A stretch of DNA of 64,000 nt. Origin: Endocalyx cinctus (Eukaryota; Ascomycota; Sordariomycetes; Amphisphaeriales; Apiosporaceae). The first letter of the stretch is position 1. Each line of letters begins with the position of its first letter. Position numbers and translations under genes: made by a program. The DNA is taken from contig BCKC01000001.1 of the NCBI GenBank assembly GCA_001600455.1, positions 2,010,441-2,074,440 of the forward strand, read 5' to 3'. Under the pieces are notes generated by a model. That model was not told the DNA's origin. It saw only the letters and a program-made list of their open reading frames with translations, and made no database searches. Shown here piece by piece: positions 1 to 10,921 of the stretch.

Positions 1-2363
1 CACCCTGCGATTTTGTTATCGTCCCACCTCAAAATTTCGCCTACCGGGGCTTGGAACAATATATGGGCCCTAGTAGCATCAGCACCATGTTTGGCGATGC
101 ACACGGTGGGATCAACCCCATTGTGTTTTGATTTGGACATCTTTTCATAGGTAACCCTCGCTGGTTTCCCCGACGCAAGAATCTTAGGCTCAGCGGGATC
201 TGATAGATCGAGCTCATCTGGCTTCAAGAAGCGTCCCGTTTCAGGGTCTATGTACGTTTGGCCGTGTACCATACCTTGTGTGATCAATCGCTTAAACGGC
301 TCTGCTGCGGAGCAGGTCTCCCACTCTAACCGCGTTCCATACGCCTCATTTTCTTCTAGTTGGAGCTGGCGTTGGTTTAGTGGACTCCCAGAATATCCGA
401 GGCTCATGACTGCCTTGAATATGAACCTGGCATATAGGAGATGGAGAATGGCATGCTCAACGCCACCAATATAGATATCCACGGGCAAATGACGTTCGAG
501 CATACTCCTAGATGTCGGTTTATGACGATTGTCATAGTCTGGAAATCTCATATAATACCAACTTGAGTCAACAAAGGTGTCCATGGTGTCCGTGTCTCTT
601 TTAGCAGGACCGTTGCATTTCGGACATGTTGTATTGATCCACTCCGTAGCCGATTCCAAGGGATTACCTGCACGGCCTTCCGTCCAATGATGCTGAACCT
701 CTGGGAGGGTAACTGGAAGCTGGTCCATCGGAACAGGTTGTGGCCCGCACGTGTCACAGTGTATGATGGGGATCGGCGTGCCCCAGTATCGCTGTCTACT
801 GATCAGCCAATCTCGGATTTTCCATGTAGTGTGTGGCTTAGCTAGGCCGGTGACGCGTTCGAGGCGCTCAACAATACTCTTTGCCACATCATCCGATGGC
901 CGACCCCGGTATCCGAAGGCAAGACTGGTCATATAACCGGGTCCTAGTACCGGTTCATCTGAATTCATCTGATTCGGTAGGTATCCGTTTGGTTTGGGGG
1001 TGACGGCATAGTTAATACGATTGTCAGGTGCATTGGTCTTCCAAAAAGCGAAGTCCCGGGCATCGTGAGCAGGAACTCCCATGATCGCGCCCGTTGCGTA
1101 ATCTGCCCTGACATAGGGTGCAACGTAGACAGGGGTTATAGCAATCGGATGATCTTGCTGTAAATATCGCAAAGGATTTACTAGCTTCAATGATGGGAGC
1201 AGATAGCCCTGTTTGGTGTCAGGTGGAAGCTTCTTGGCACGCCGTAAAAACAGGCGGAGGTCTGCATCGTTCATGGCAATTTTTTTGACAACGGGATGAT
1301 CTGGAGAGAGCGCCACATATTGGGCGGCAAATATGGTCTCGGGTCTCGTTGTGAAAACCTCAATCTTTTCAATCTTTTCATTAATAAGTTGTCCGGAGTA
1401 TTCGGCAGGGAATTGGAAATGAGCGCCGCGGCTCCGTCCAAGCCAGTTCTTTTGCATGGACAACACCCTCTCAGGCCAACAGTCATCTCGACCCAGGGTA
1501 TCTAGATCGGCGAGCAATGACTCTTTGAATTTTGTGATGTAAAAGAACCATTGTACTAGTTCACGCTCCTCGACTTTGGCCCCAGATCGCCAAGAACATC
1601 CGTCGTCGTCAACTTGCTCGTTGGCCAGAACAGTTTGATCTACGGGGTCCCAGTTGACGGTCGCTTTTTTTTGACCAACGAGGCCATTGTGGAATAAAAG
1701 GAGGAAAATTTGTTGGGTATGCTTATAAAAACTAGGATCGGCGGTAGAAAAGCTCTGGAAATCAGATAATACGTTAGTTGGGTAGCCTGATTAGACGGGG
1801 AGAGGGGAAAGCTTACTCGGAACCAGTCGAAACTTGCGTTTATCTTCATCAGCTGTTCTCGCATATGGTCTATGTTGGACGCCGTCCAGACAGAAGGATC
1901 AATGCCTCGTTCTATAGCTGCATTCTCGGCCGGTAAACCGAAGGCATCCCAACCTATGGGAAACAAAACTTGTTTACCATGCAATCTATAGAAGCGGGCG
2001 AGAACATCGGCAATGGTATATACTCGAAGATGTCCAAGATGAAGGTTACCGGAAGGGTACGGAAACATGGGAAGTATGTACATATCGTGGCTCAAGCGTT
2101 TCTAATGACATATTCTATATTAGAACTCTAAATGTATAGATCGATTACATGAATGGGATGGGGGAACGAGCAGCACTCACGCGTTTCTCCGGAGGCTGTT
2201 CTAAACTGTCCCATATTTTCTGCCATTTTTCATCTAACGCAGGTAAATCAAGTTTGAGAGTAGCATATAATCGTCGATCTGGCGAGAATCGATAATGCGA
2301 TGCGAAGATAGAAGGTCGTCTGAGTCGACCAGCGACGGTGATGGTTTTAGCTAATGAACACAT
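1..2363 (-). CDS. Leucyl-tRNA synthetase, mitochondrial (3' end beyond window)
   Basis: Charges tRNA-Leu in mitochondria; class I aminoacyl-tRNA synthetase of the bacterial/organellar LeuRS type. Exons are 2363-2181, 2101-1817 and 1754 to beyond the left edge, with introns of 79 and 62 bp; about 740 residues are visible. The first ~45 residues are basic and poor in acidic residues, as in a mitochondrial presequence. The class I HIGH-type motif reads HLGH at residues ~82-85, after the family signature MFPYPSG. The editing-domain motif TTRPET follows in exon 3. The KMSKS loop is intact near residue 692 (about 130-147 on the + strand). The reading frame stays open to base 1, so the anticodon-binding C-terminus is outside the window. 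The ATG at 2363 is the only good start before the presequence. It is divergent from the transporter gene at 3597. Identity is firm; only the compartment is inferred. Confidence 0.93.
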
Positions 2364-3596
2364 GGAGTAGTAACTAATTCATAATTTCATAATTATTTTA
2401 CAATTATTTACATGGTATTCTATTCATTACGTTGTTGACATAGAGACCGAGAAGAAGAAGTTATCTCCTTGTTCTAACCATGCAATCATGTAAATATTTT
2501 CTAAAGCTCTCAAAAATTATATTCGCTACCCCATACATACGCGACTTTCAGCCATTAGAATACCTAGGTAGGTTGTTGATAAGCATGCGATATACACTGA
2601 TAAGATGGATAAGATAGCTTCCTTACTTACGTAATTACCTACCTAGGTATGTACTTCTAGGTATAATTATCAGCACCTACATACCTACCTAGGTACCTAG
2701 GTAGGTAGATATCCTAGTGCCTAGGTAGTAGTGTATATTATTACACAGTAAGTATCTTACGTATAGGCACTTGTAGTCAGTTAACCTAGTGTACCTACGT
2801 GTAGGTACTCTACCATAAAAAACAGTACACTACTTATAGGGGGTAGAGGGGCTTAGACCGCTAGGTTACATCAACCAACTCCACTAATAAGTTGATTTAA
2901 CCCAAGAAGATTACGTACCATTTCACTACTGAGCTTGTTGCGTACAGTCTATGCCCGTAATAAAAAAGTAGGCAAGTAGGAAAAGTAAGTACCTAGGTAG
3001 GTATCTGCACAGTACCATAAGTGATGAAAATCAGTATGTACTTGTAGATTAAATAAATAAAATAACTACATATCAAGGAAAATGAAAGAGGTTAAAATAA
3101 AATAAAATAATATAATATAATAATATACACTTGTAATGCTGAAAATTCAAAATCTATCTTTCTTCATTGTTTCCCTTAGCCGAAACCAACCAACTTAATA
3201 TTCTTTGCGGAAGGGTGTTTTCACTAGTAATTTCAAGTGGATAGTTCTCAAGCTGCATGTTACTACTTCTCTCCATCCTATATGTAATTCCGAATAATGG
3301 TCCATTACCACTAAAATAAATACAATAACGACCAATATCGACGATACCGTTTTTCTTCTTCTTTTTTTTCTCTCTTGAACGAGAATTCTTATTCCAACAT
3401 AGTATTTGATCCTCGGCATCATAATTAATATCATCATCAACCATACAATCGACATCGTAGAAAAGAGATAAGACAATAAACCCGACTTAATTTACCCTCC
3501 CGAATTTCATAGTCGACGACATGCTTTACTCTCCAGCATTAATGAGAAGGATAATCATATAATAATAATATTACGTCGATATTGACATTTACCGCC
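2364..3596. other. Divergent intergenic region, AT-rich
   Basis: Shared upstream region of the LeuRS and transporter genes. It is strongly AT-rich, carries the CCTAGGTA palindromes listed separately at 2563-2728 and two closely spaced GATAAG motifs at 2600-2612. Two overlapping minus-strand open frames near 3154-3476 run through a lysine-codon A/G tract and look spurious. Confidence 0.6.
2563..2728. repeat. Clustered CCTAGGTA palindromic motifs
   Basis: The palindromic core TACCTAGGTA and shorter versions (CCTAGGTAG, ACCTACCTAGG) recur many times in this 165-bp stretch, with another copy near 2990-3004 and one near 54197-54206. Such motifs are common in intergenic DNA of filamentous ascomycetes; no function is known to me. 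Confidence 0.75.
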
Positions 3597-5540
3597 ATGT
3601 CACCTCATTACTCTTCCGCTCTCCATCCTAATAATGGCCGCGATTCGCTTGAGCTAGCCTCTCTCGCTTCTTCAAGTCACGGTCCCGACACTTATTCAGA
3701 CACCGACTCGAGACCCTCGATATCTTCTTCGCGCAAGCTTTCCCTCGAACAGGACGATCCTTTAGACGATGACAATCCGGCCGCCGGTAGCGCTCGAGGG
3801 TTTGCCAACCGCCATGGCAGGTCCTATTCCACCACCTCGAATTTCGATTATTCCGCCAATCTCTTCCCCTTATCCTCCTCGACCGCACCGGGCTACGCCC
3901 CCCTGGGCGCCCCCACGTCCGCCGCGCAGCGCCAGGGTGGTATGGGCGGGGCCTCGCTGGAAAGACATAAGACGCTGACGTACCTGAACGGGCTGGGTCT
4001 CATCGTCGGCCTCATCATCGGTTCCGGCGTCTTCTCTTCCCCGAGCCAGGTCAACATGAACGTCGGGTCGCCTGGCGCGTCGCTGATCGTTTGGGCCGTC
4101 GCCGGCGTTCTGGCTTGGACCGGCGCCGCCAGCTACGCGGAACTGGGCGGTGCCATCCCATTGAACGGGGGTGCGCAGGCGTACCTGTCGAAGATCATGG
4201 GCGAGCTGGCCGGCTTCCTGTTCACCTGGGTCGCCGTCTTCGTACTGAAACCGGGAAGCGCAGCTATCATCGCCATCATCATGGGCGAATACCTCGTACG
4301 CGCTTTCATCGGGGCCGAAGCCGAGACGATAAATCCGTGGGTCAACAAAGGGACGGGCTTGGTCGGGTTAACGATCATAACGTTCATGAATTGCTTGTCC
4401 ACGCGACTCGGGACCCGTGTCAACGATGCGCTTATGTTTTTGAAATTTGCCGCACTTATAGGCGTCACTGTCGTGGGAATTGTCGTTGCCGTCACTGGGT
4501 TCACCTTTTCGGGTGAACCGAACCTGGACTGGAAGAACCATGCCTGGTTCGAGGGCACTAGTCAGGATGGCAGTCACTGGGCTGTTGCTTTATACGCAGG
4601 ATTGTGGGCCTACGACGGCTGGGATAATGTGAGTCGCACGGATTTGATATAATTAGGTGATACCTTTGTTCATGCGTACTAATTTTGAACATAGACAAAT
4701 TATGTGTTAGGCGAATTTCGCAACCCTGCGCGAGACTTGCCACGAGTAATACACACTGCCATGCCTCTGGTCATCATCTGTTACTTGCTCGCCAACCTTG
4801 CGTATTTCCTCGTCCTTCCCCAGGAAACCATAAATTCGTCAAACACGGTTGCCGTTATGTTCGGCAGCAAAGTGTTCGGACCTATCGGTGCCCTGATATT
4901 TGCGCTCATCGTTAGCGCCTCCTGCTTTGGTGCCCTCAACTCGTCTACATTTACCAGTAGTCGTCTCACCTACGCGGCGGCTAAGGAAGGGTACTTTCCC
5001 AATTTCATTAGCCACATTGGCGTGGGTTCCTCAGGATCGGAACCCGGAATGTCAACGCTCCGGTCGCGGAATTGGTTTTCTCGGCGGTTGCACAACGCGC
5101 TCGGCGACGAGGAAGCTGGCCTATTCTTCACGCCGGTCAACGCCCTAATCCTGAACTACGCGCTGACCGTCGCCTACCTGGTCGTAGGCGAGTTCAGCGA
5201 GCTCCTGACCTTCTACGGCGTGGCGGGATACTCGTTCTACTTCCTCACCGTGCTGGGGCTGATCATCCTGCGCGTCAAGGAGCCGCATCTGGAGCGGCCT
5301 TACAAGACGTGGATCACGACCCCGATCATCTTCTGCTGCGTCAGCCTCTTCCTCCTCAGCCGCGCCGTCTTCGCCCAGCCCCTCAAGACCCTCGTCGTCG
5401 TCGCCTTCGTCCTCATCGGCATCCCCGTCTTCTTCTGGAGGATACAAGGGCGCGATCAGGTTTCCAAGCGGGAAACCACGTCTTCCGGCCCTTCCGCGAA
5501 CGCGCCCGCTTGGCAGTTTTGGAAACGCTGGACGAGTTGA
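3597..5540 (+). CDS. Amino-acid transporter, LAT/APC superfamily
   Basis: Plasma-membrane-type amino-acid permease of the L-amino-acid transporter family (methionine or large-neutral type); the substrate cannot be read from sequence. Exons are 3597-4628 and 4695-5540 (66-bp intron), giving 625 residues. The first ~125 residues are a hydrophilic, serine-rich cytosolic tail with no membrane segment. Next comes the TM1 signature GLIVGLIIGSGVFSSP, with the unwound substrate-binding turn GSGVF. The conserved stretch YDGWDNTNYVLGE spans the intron, which supports the splice. About 12 hydrophobic segments follow, and the C-terminus is short and serine-rich. Start choice: GCCATG at 3597 is in good context; the same frame extends five codons upstream but has no ATG there. 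Bases ~3880-4250 and ~5080-5450 are markedly GC-rich. The family is certain, the specificity is not. Confidence 0.9.
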
Positions 5541-6291
5541 TGAAAGTTGAAAAGTGAATTGAAAAAAAAAGTGACGGGCCACGACTCTATTATTTGAAAT
5601 TCAGCAACACAAATATATTTATATAAAAACCAAGCACAATTTTGTTTTATCTGACTTTTTTTTTCCACCTGCCTCTTGTCGAAATATACTATTTTTATAA
5701 TTCTTGAGGCAAAGGGAATGAAAATAGCTAGCGTTCGAGCCTGAAAAGACAGCATTGGGTTAGAAAGGAGTAGGGGAGTTTTGTTTGTTCTATCCCGTCC
5801 TTACGGCATACGGAGTCAGTCTGTCAAATATAACGATATGGCAGTGTACAAAAAGCGCATAACTATAAATGTAGTAATATACACAATCCAAGATTTACAC
5901 GAGTTCATAACTAGCTATATCGCTATGGTTGTCGATGTACATGAAATATGTCCAGAGTCGATCGTGGGTCGTGATATTAATGAACTAATGTACTACGTGA
6001 TGCGGTTAATATGTAAATGCCATCACATACGCTCTTATGTTGTATGGACATCGTAGAATGAGAAGAGAAAGCCTGCTAGATACTCATGATCCCAGTCAAT
6101 CAATCAATCAAATCAATCCATCGTATATGTCGTCGATATTATTTATTAGGCCTTCATTCTCACAAGCTTGTCTAACTTGCTAAAAAGGAACTTAACACGC
6201 ACACAATAGACACAAAAACCCAGTACGATTTCACTCTCTCTCTCGCCTTAGACGCCCGTTTTTTGAACCATGACTAACAGCACTTTTTCTC
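5541..6291. other. Convergent intergenic region, nothing coding seen
   Basis: Lies between the 3' ends of the transporter and the Pom34-like gene. AT-rich, with short A and T tracts and a CAATCAATCAAATCAAT repeat near 6096-6115. One 91-codon frame at 5781-6056 has no coding character. Confidence 0.5.
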
Positions 6292-7240
6292 CTACGAATA
6301 CATGCCTGACGTCCGGCGGTTGATACCTCTCTCGTAAACCCATTTCGGGTTGGGCGCGATCGAACTCCTCTTCCCGACGGGGCTGGGGCTAGGGCTTTCC
6401 GGTCCGACGCTAGCGAACAAGGACGACGCGGCCGTGGCGGTAGAAGCGCCGAAGGGGCTGCCGGAGCCGAGCGAGGACCGACGCGCGCCGCTCATGGCCT
6501 TTTGCAGGAGAGGACTGCCGGGGGATCCGAAACCCATCATCAATCCTCCGCCACCACCGCTACCGGTACCGCCGTTGTTGAAGTTGATCGCGATCGGGTT
6601 GTTCCCACCGCTACCGACGGGCGAGCCCGAAAAGCTGCCGCGACGCTTCCCGCTGCCCGCGGATCCGGATATGGACGGCGTGCGCGAGTACCGCGGAGGA
6701 GTGCTGTAGACGGAACCCGGGGTGGGCGGCGCGGACGAAGGGGGGAGGCCCAGGAGACGTCGCTGGCCGGGCGTTAAGGGTATGTCGGAGAAGTCGTCCT
6801 TCGTCTTGAAGAGGGGGGCGAAGTTGAGGATTATGTTGACTACGGGGATGGCGAGGACGATCCAGACGGCACAATTTGAGTAGTACCAGACACTAATTTT
6901 CGTACAAAGATCAATTAGTTTTCTTCTTCTTCCTTTGATCAGGTAGATAGATGTATTGCTTGCTACGAGAACATGAATTGACATACTTGTAGGGAAAGCT
7001 CCGTTTAGGAGGTAAAAACGCGGCTAGTATTGATCGCGCGACGAGTATGACGAGGAAGAATGTGAGATTGATAACGACGCTCTTAACGTTCTTCTCGGTG
7101 AAGAGGGAAGCTTCTTTCCGTCGATTTATCTCGCGTAATCGCGGATGCTGCCACCGACCGGGACTATCAGTGACTGGGGGGGTGGCAGGCGACTTGTTTG
7201 GAGTAGTGGCGATTTTTGTCTGCGAAGTGGTTGAGGCCAT
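6292..7240 (-). CDS. Nuclear pore membrane protein, Pom34-like
   Basis: Pore-membrane nucleoporin of the fungal NPCC/Pom34 family, which helps anchor the nuclear pore complex in the nuclear envelope. Exons are 7240-6987 and 6892-6292 (94-bp intron), giving 284 residues, close to the family size. There are two hydrophobic segments: residues ~54-72 after [10 protein letters not shown], and ~90-108 starting [11 protein letters not shown] just after the splice. The family-like sequence [18 protein letters not shown] follows. The C-terminal half is low complexity, rich in Gly, Ser and Pro, and ends in a short basic tail ([11 protein letters not shown]). The ATG at 7240 lies at the head of a Thr/Pro-rich N-terminus, as in relatives. 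Exon 2 is GC-rich, which opens long meaningless antisense frames. The call rests on the two-TM layout and the motif after TM2. Confidence 0.82.
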
Positions 7241-8472
7241 GGTGGTTTGTTGTATCCGTTTATTTGGTTCCTCCCGTCTTGTCTGTAGATCGACTCACTT
7301 GAGTGAGTACCTGATGGCTGGTGGATTCTGAAATGATCGACTCTTATGAAGTAGGTAGCTTGTCAAGAAAGATGTTTTTTTTTTTCTTTTCCTGCTTCTT
7401 TCTCCTTCTTTTTTTCTGACACTCCTATCTAGTTTGATTTTAAGTTACAAAATGCATCAAATTATGTTACAAATTCCCTGTTATGTTAGTAATGTCCCTG
7501 TTGGTTAGTAAAAATCGTGGTGCTGCAAAAGCAGCTTGTCGTCAAAGTTGTCGTCCAAAATACTTTGTTGTGTAAGGTTCTCGTGTTTTGTTTTCTTCTA
7601 AGGGATTTTAGGTTACCGTTTCCAAGGTATCGCATTTGATTACCTAAGGAAAGCTATAGTTAATAATGCACTAAGTAAACTAACCGGCTGCACGGGCGAG
7701 ACATCATAGCAGCCGTAGGTTCAGGGGTTCAAGCCTTTAATTCAAGGGTACTGTACACTATACTTACGCTCTAAAGTAGTTGTACTTAGCTAATGCAGCT
7801 TATTTGCAGTGTGGCTAATGCTTCATACTACCCCATTCTACTTGTGTAATGATTACTATTAAATACCGATGCTTTACTTATCTATTAAGTATTCAGTACT
7901 TAATAGTAATAGCAAATGTTTTTTTTTTTTTTTAGCCGATTATAACTTGTTTAAACATCCTCAAAATTCTGTTGATAATCCAGCCACACAGTTTAAAAAA
8001 ACACGGTTAACAGTTAAATTCAGTATTGAATTACCTTGTAAGCACACTAATATAACTAAAATATAGCACTTATTTCAGTGTAAGTTTCAAGCAGATACAG
8101 TACACTAATCACAATAAATAGTACAACGGCTTGGCGGATTGTGCCGGAGGTCCTTTGCCCCGCCAATTTTCAATAAGTTATTTTTGGTACGCTACGCCCA
8201 ACTCATCCGTCCTTGTCACCTGTGAGGTAATGTCAGACATAACCTTCTCTTACTTTCCATTAAACTGCTTCTTCTCTTATTCTTCTTCTTAAGCGATTTC
8301 ATGATAGTCGCTACTTATTTGAAATCGTATATACATTTACTTATCATTGAGATATGAGAGTTTTCTTAATGAGATAAACTCTTCTCTTATTTCTTTTCGC
8401 GCATACAAAACTACTCACATTTGAGCATACTAATTGTTTTGGGTATATACAGCTACATAAATCACCACCACC
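7241..8472. other. Divergent intergenic region
   Basis: Shared promoter region of the Pom34-like and ACS-like genes. It has pyrimidine tracts at 7375-7420 and a 15-T run at 7919-7933. No open frame beyond 65 codons and no RNA gene recognised. A tRNA B-box look-alike near 7735 was examined and rejected. Confidence 0.5.
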
Positions 8473-10246
8473 ATGGGTTTAGGTGATATGCTAACCCAGC
8501 TTGACGAGGGACTAAGTTCCCTCGTGGGACAATGGAATTCCTACTCCACTGGGATTGTCACCGTCCTCGTCGCTGTCTTGACCTATGCTCTCATAAGCCG
8601 CGTTGAGTCGGACACTCACCCCCTCCTCCTAGCACGTCAAGGCCAGAGCTCGCCCGTTCGCCAAGAAGGAGAATCGCCGGTGTACCGTGGAAACTCGGCC
8701 CCTCACAGCCTCCCGCTCAACTCGGGACTTAACGTCAAGGATCCTGGTGCTTCTAAATGGGCCCCCGGTAGAGATGGTGACTTGAGAGATGTGTGGCAAA
8801 AAACAATTGCCGGAACGTCGGAGGAAGAGGGTCCCAGCAAGGGTAAAGGACGCATCCTCACTGTTCTCGGAAAGACCGTTGTTGAGACCAAGCTGGGTAT
8901 AGAGCCCTGCCCCGAACCGTTATTCAGAATGCGCTTTTAATACTAATGAAAATCGCATAGATGATATCACCCGTCAGATTAATCTCATTGGGCAGCACAT
9001 CGCATCTCAGGGTGGTAGTAAGGTAGCTGTCTATCTCCCAAACTCTCTCGAGCTTATCGCGACTTTGTTTGCGTGCAGCTTTTATAACATGTCTACTATT
9101 ATCTTGCCATTTGATCAAGAAGATGATGTCATTATTTCCATGCTTCGAAGATCCGGCGCTGACACTGTCGTTACCGCTTCCGGTTCTTTCCCATTCAATA
9201 ACGTCGTCAAGAACTATCCTGCTCTCCGCCAGCTTGTTTGGGTCGTTGAGGAAGGAAATAAGCACCTCGATTGGAATGAAATTCCGAAAGGCATGGGCGG
9301 TAGCGTTAACGTATCTACTTGGCAAGATATCCTACAAGACAACCCCGTCACGGCTGGGAACGAGTTACCCGAGTATGATCCTAAGTCCGAAGTCAAGGAC
9401 GTGGTTTTCTTTTGGCATCCTCAAGCAGGCTCTTTGGCAGAAATGGTCCGCTTCACGCAGGGAAATCTTACCTCTGCCATCTCGGCTCAACTCACTGCTA
9501 TTCCGACCAAAGAACGCTTGTCGCCAGCCGATCTTTTCGTGCCGGCTGCGTCGCTTTCAGACTCATTCACCCTCGTCTTGACTCTCGCTGCCCTCTATTC
9601 CAACGCATCTGTTGCCTTCAACGCGGTCGCAGGCCCTTTGGCGGACCTCTCCCTGGCCACGTCAACGGTCGCGCCAACAGTCATCGTCGCCTCGCCAGAG
9701 ACACTGAAGAAAGCACACCAAGAGACCCAGGGCAAAATCGGATCGCTTTTAACGCGTCTCTCTCACTGGGTGCAGACGCGAACCCTAGTGCAGAACGGTG
9801 CGATGCCTGCTGCTTCCCTCGTAGCTTCGTGGAACAATAGTCTACGGCCAGAGATTGGTACCACGCCCGGAAAGTTGCGGCTTCTGTACGTGGGTCAGCC
9901 CGCCTCGTCCTCCAAGTCTGATGTACTCTCTGAGGCGACCCTATCAGATCTGCGTGTCTTCACCGGCGCCCGCGTTATCTACGCCCTCACGGCAGCCAAG
10001 TGTGCAGGTGCTGTCACCCAGACCCTCTTCCACGACTACCGTATCTCCGGGGACGGCAGCGGGGCTCATTTCGGCCCCCCTGTCTCTTCCACGGAGTTCT
10101 ATCTCCGTGATACGCCAAATCACAAGAACACGGACGAGAAGTATGTTGGCGAGATTGTTGTCCGTGGCCCCGCCGTTGCCGGAGGAGAGGCTGCTATTGG
10201 TGTCGCAGGTTTCATCAGAGATGACAATACCTTGACTTACGCGTAG
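8473..10246 (+). CDS. Membrane-anchored, degenerate acyl-CoA synthetase-like (ANL) protein
   Basis: A 569-residue homologue of AMP-dependent synthetases/long-chain acyl-CoA ligases that looks catalytically dead. Exons are 8473-8896 and 8961-10246; the 64-bp intron has a TACTAAT branch site at 8941. Residues ~23-41 form one membrane segment. The ANL-like N-domain begins near residue 140 (VAVYLPNSLELI). Where active members carry the Ser/Thr/Gly-rich P-loop (YTSGTTGxPK type), this protein reads VVFFWHPQAGSLAEM, without the glycine pair or the lysine. A GEIVVRGPAV-like motif near residue 540 corresponds to the usual GEIxxRGP, but the protein stops soon after and lacks the GD/hinge and C-terminal lid domain. 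The start is in strong context (ACCACCATGG). The frame is fully open and splices cleanly, so it is probably an expressed gene rather than a pseudogene. Function unknown; a membrane scaffold or lipid-sensing role would be guesswork. Confidence 0.72.
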
Positions 10247-10921
10247 AGAAAAATGGATGAAAACACAGAGACTTTCAAATTATGGACAGTGGATGGACTC
10301 TATTGTAGTTTGTTTATCGTGATGCTGTTATTGATGGGTTTTTTCTCGTGTAATAATACCGGCTGTTTGTCTCATCTTTATACAGCAAGCGAACAAGTTG
10401 ACATTTCAAGGTTAATGTAGCCACTTGATTAGCAAGTCGGTATTACAAGATTTCAATTTTGGTTTTCAACTATATTTTCCTTAACAGTGAAGGCAGGAAT
10501 TATTTCATGACACTTCTTAATTGACGCCCCTACTTTGAACTTCCAACTAATTGATATTTTTTCCCCCCCAGTCGTGGCTCCTAATACCTAGTTATCGCAA
10601 TACACGGGCATATATTTTTTTTTCTCATTATTTATGTCGTAAGTACTTTACTTATGTAGAGGGCGCACGTTATTACTCCTATTTCGACCTTGGGATACCA
10701 GAAAAAAAGATAATCACCCCATGCTTAACTCCAGACAAGAACGAAGCCGCATTCATATCTACCCCAACAATGCGCGACACAAATATAAAACAAATTGATC
10801 ATCTCCTCGTATCTCTTCGTTTCACCATTATGCTGTTCCCTCTTTCTTTCCTTATCGTGAAGTCCTGATTTAAAGAGACATGAAATGAAGAAAAATATCT
10901 TCACCTAGTTATGGGATGGAT
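10247..10921. other. Convergent intergenic region, nothing coding seen
   Basis: 3' flanks of the ACS-like gene and MCM5. AT-rich, with TTTTTT tracts near 10610-10625. One 105-codon frame at 10551-10868 has no coding features. Confidence 0.5.

Noticed and set aside
3154..3476. Two overlapping minus-strand frames of ~95 codons upstream of the transporter
   Set aside because: They overlap each other in different frames, include a Lys run from an A/G tract, and lack any recognisable domain.
7725..7755. tRNA-like B box (GGGTTCAAGCC)
   Set aside because: No matching A box, D arm or acceptor stem upstream or downstream.
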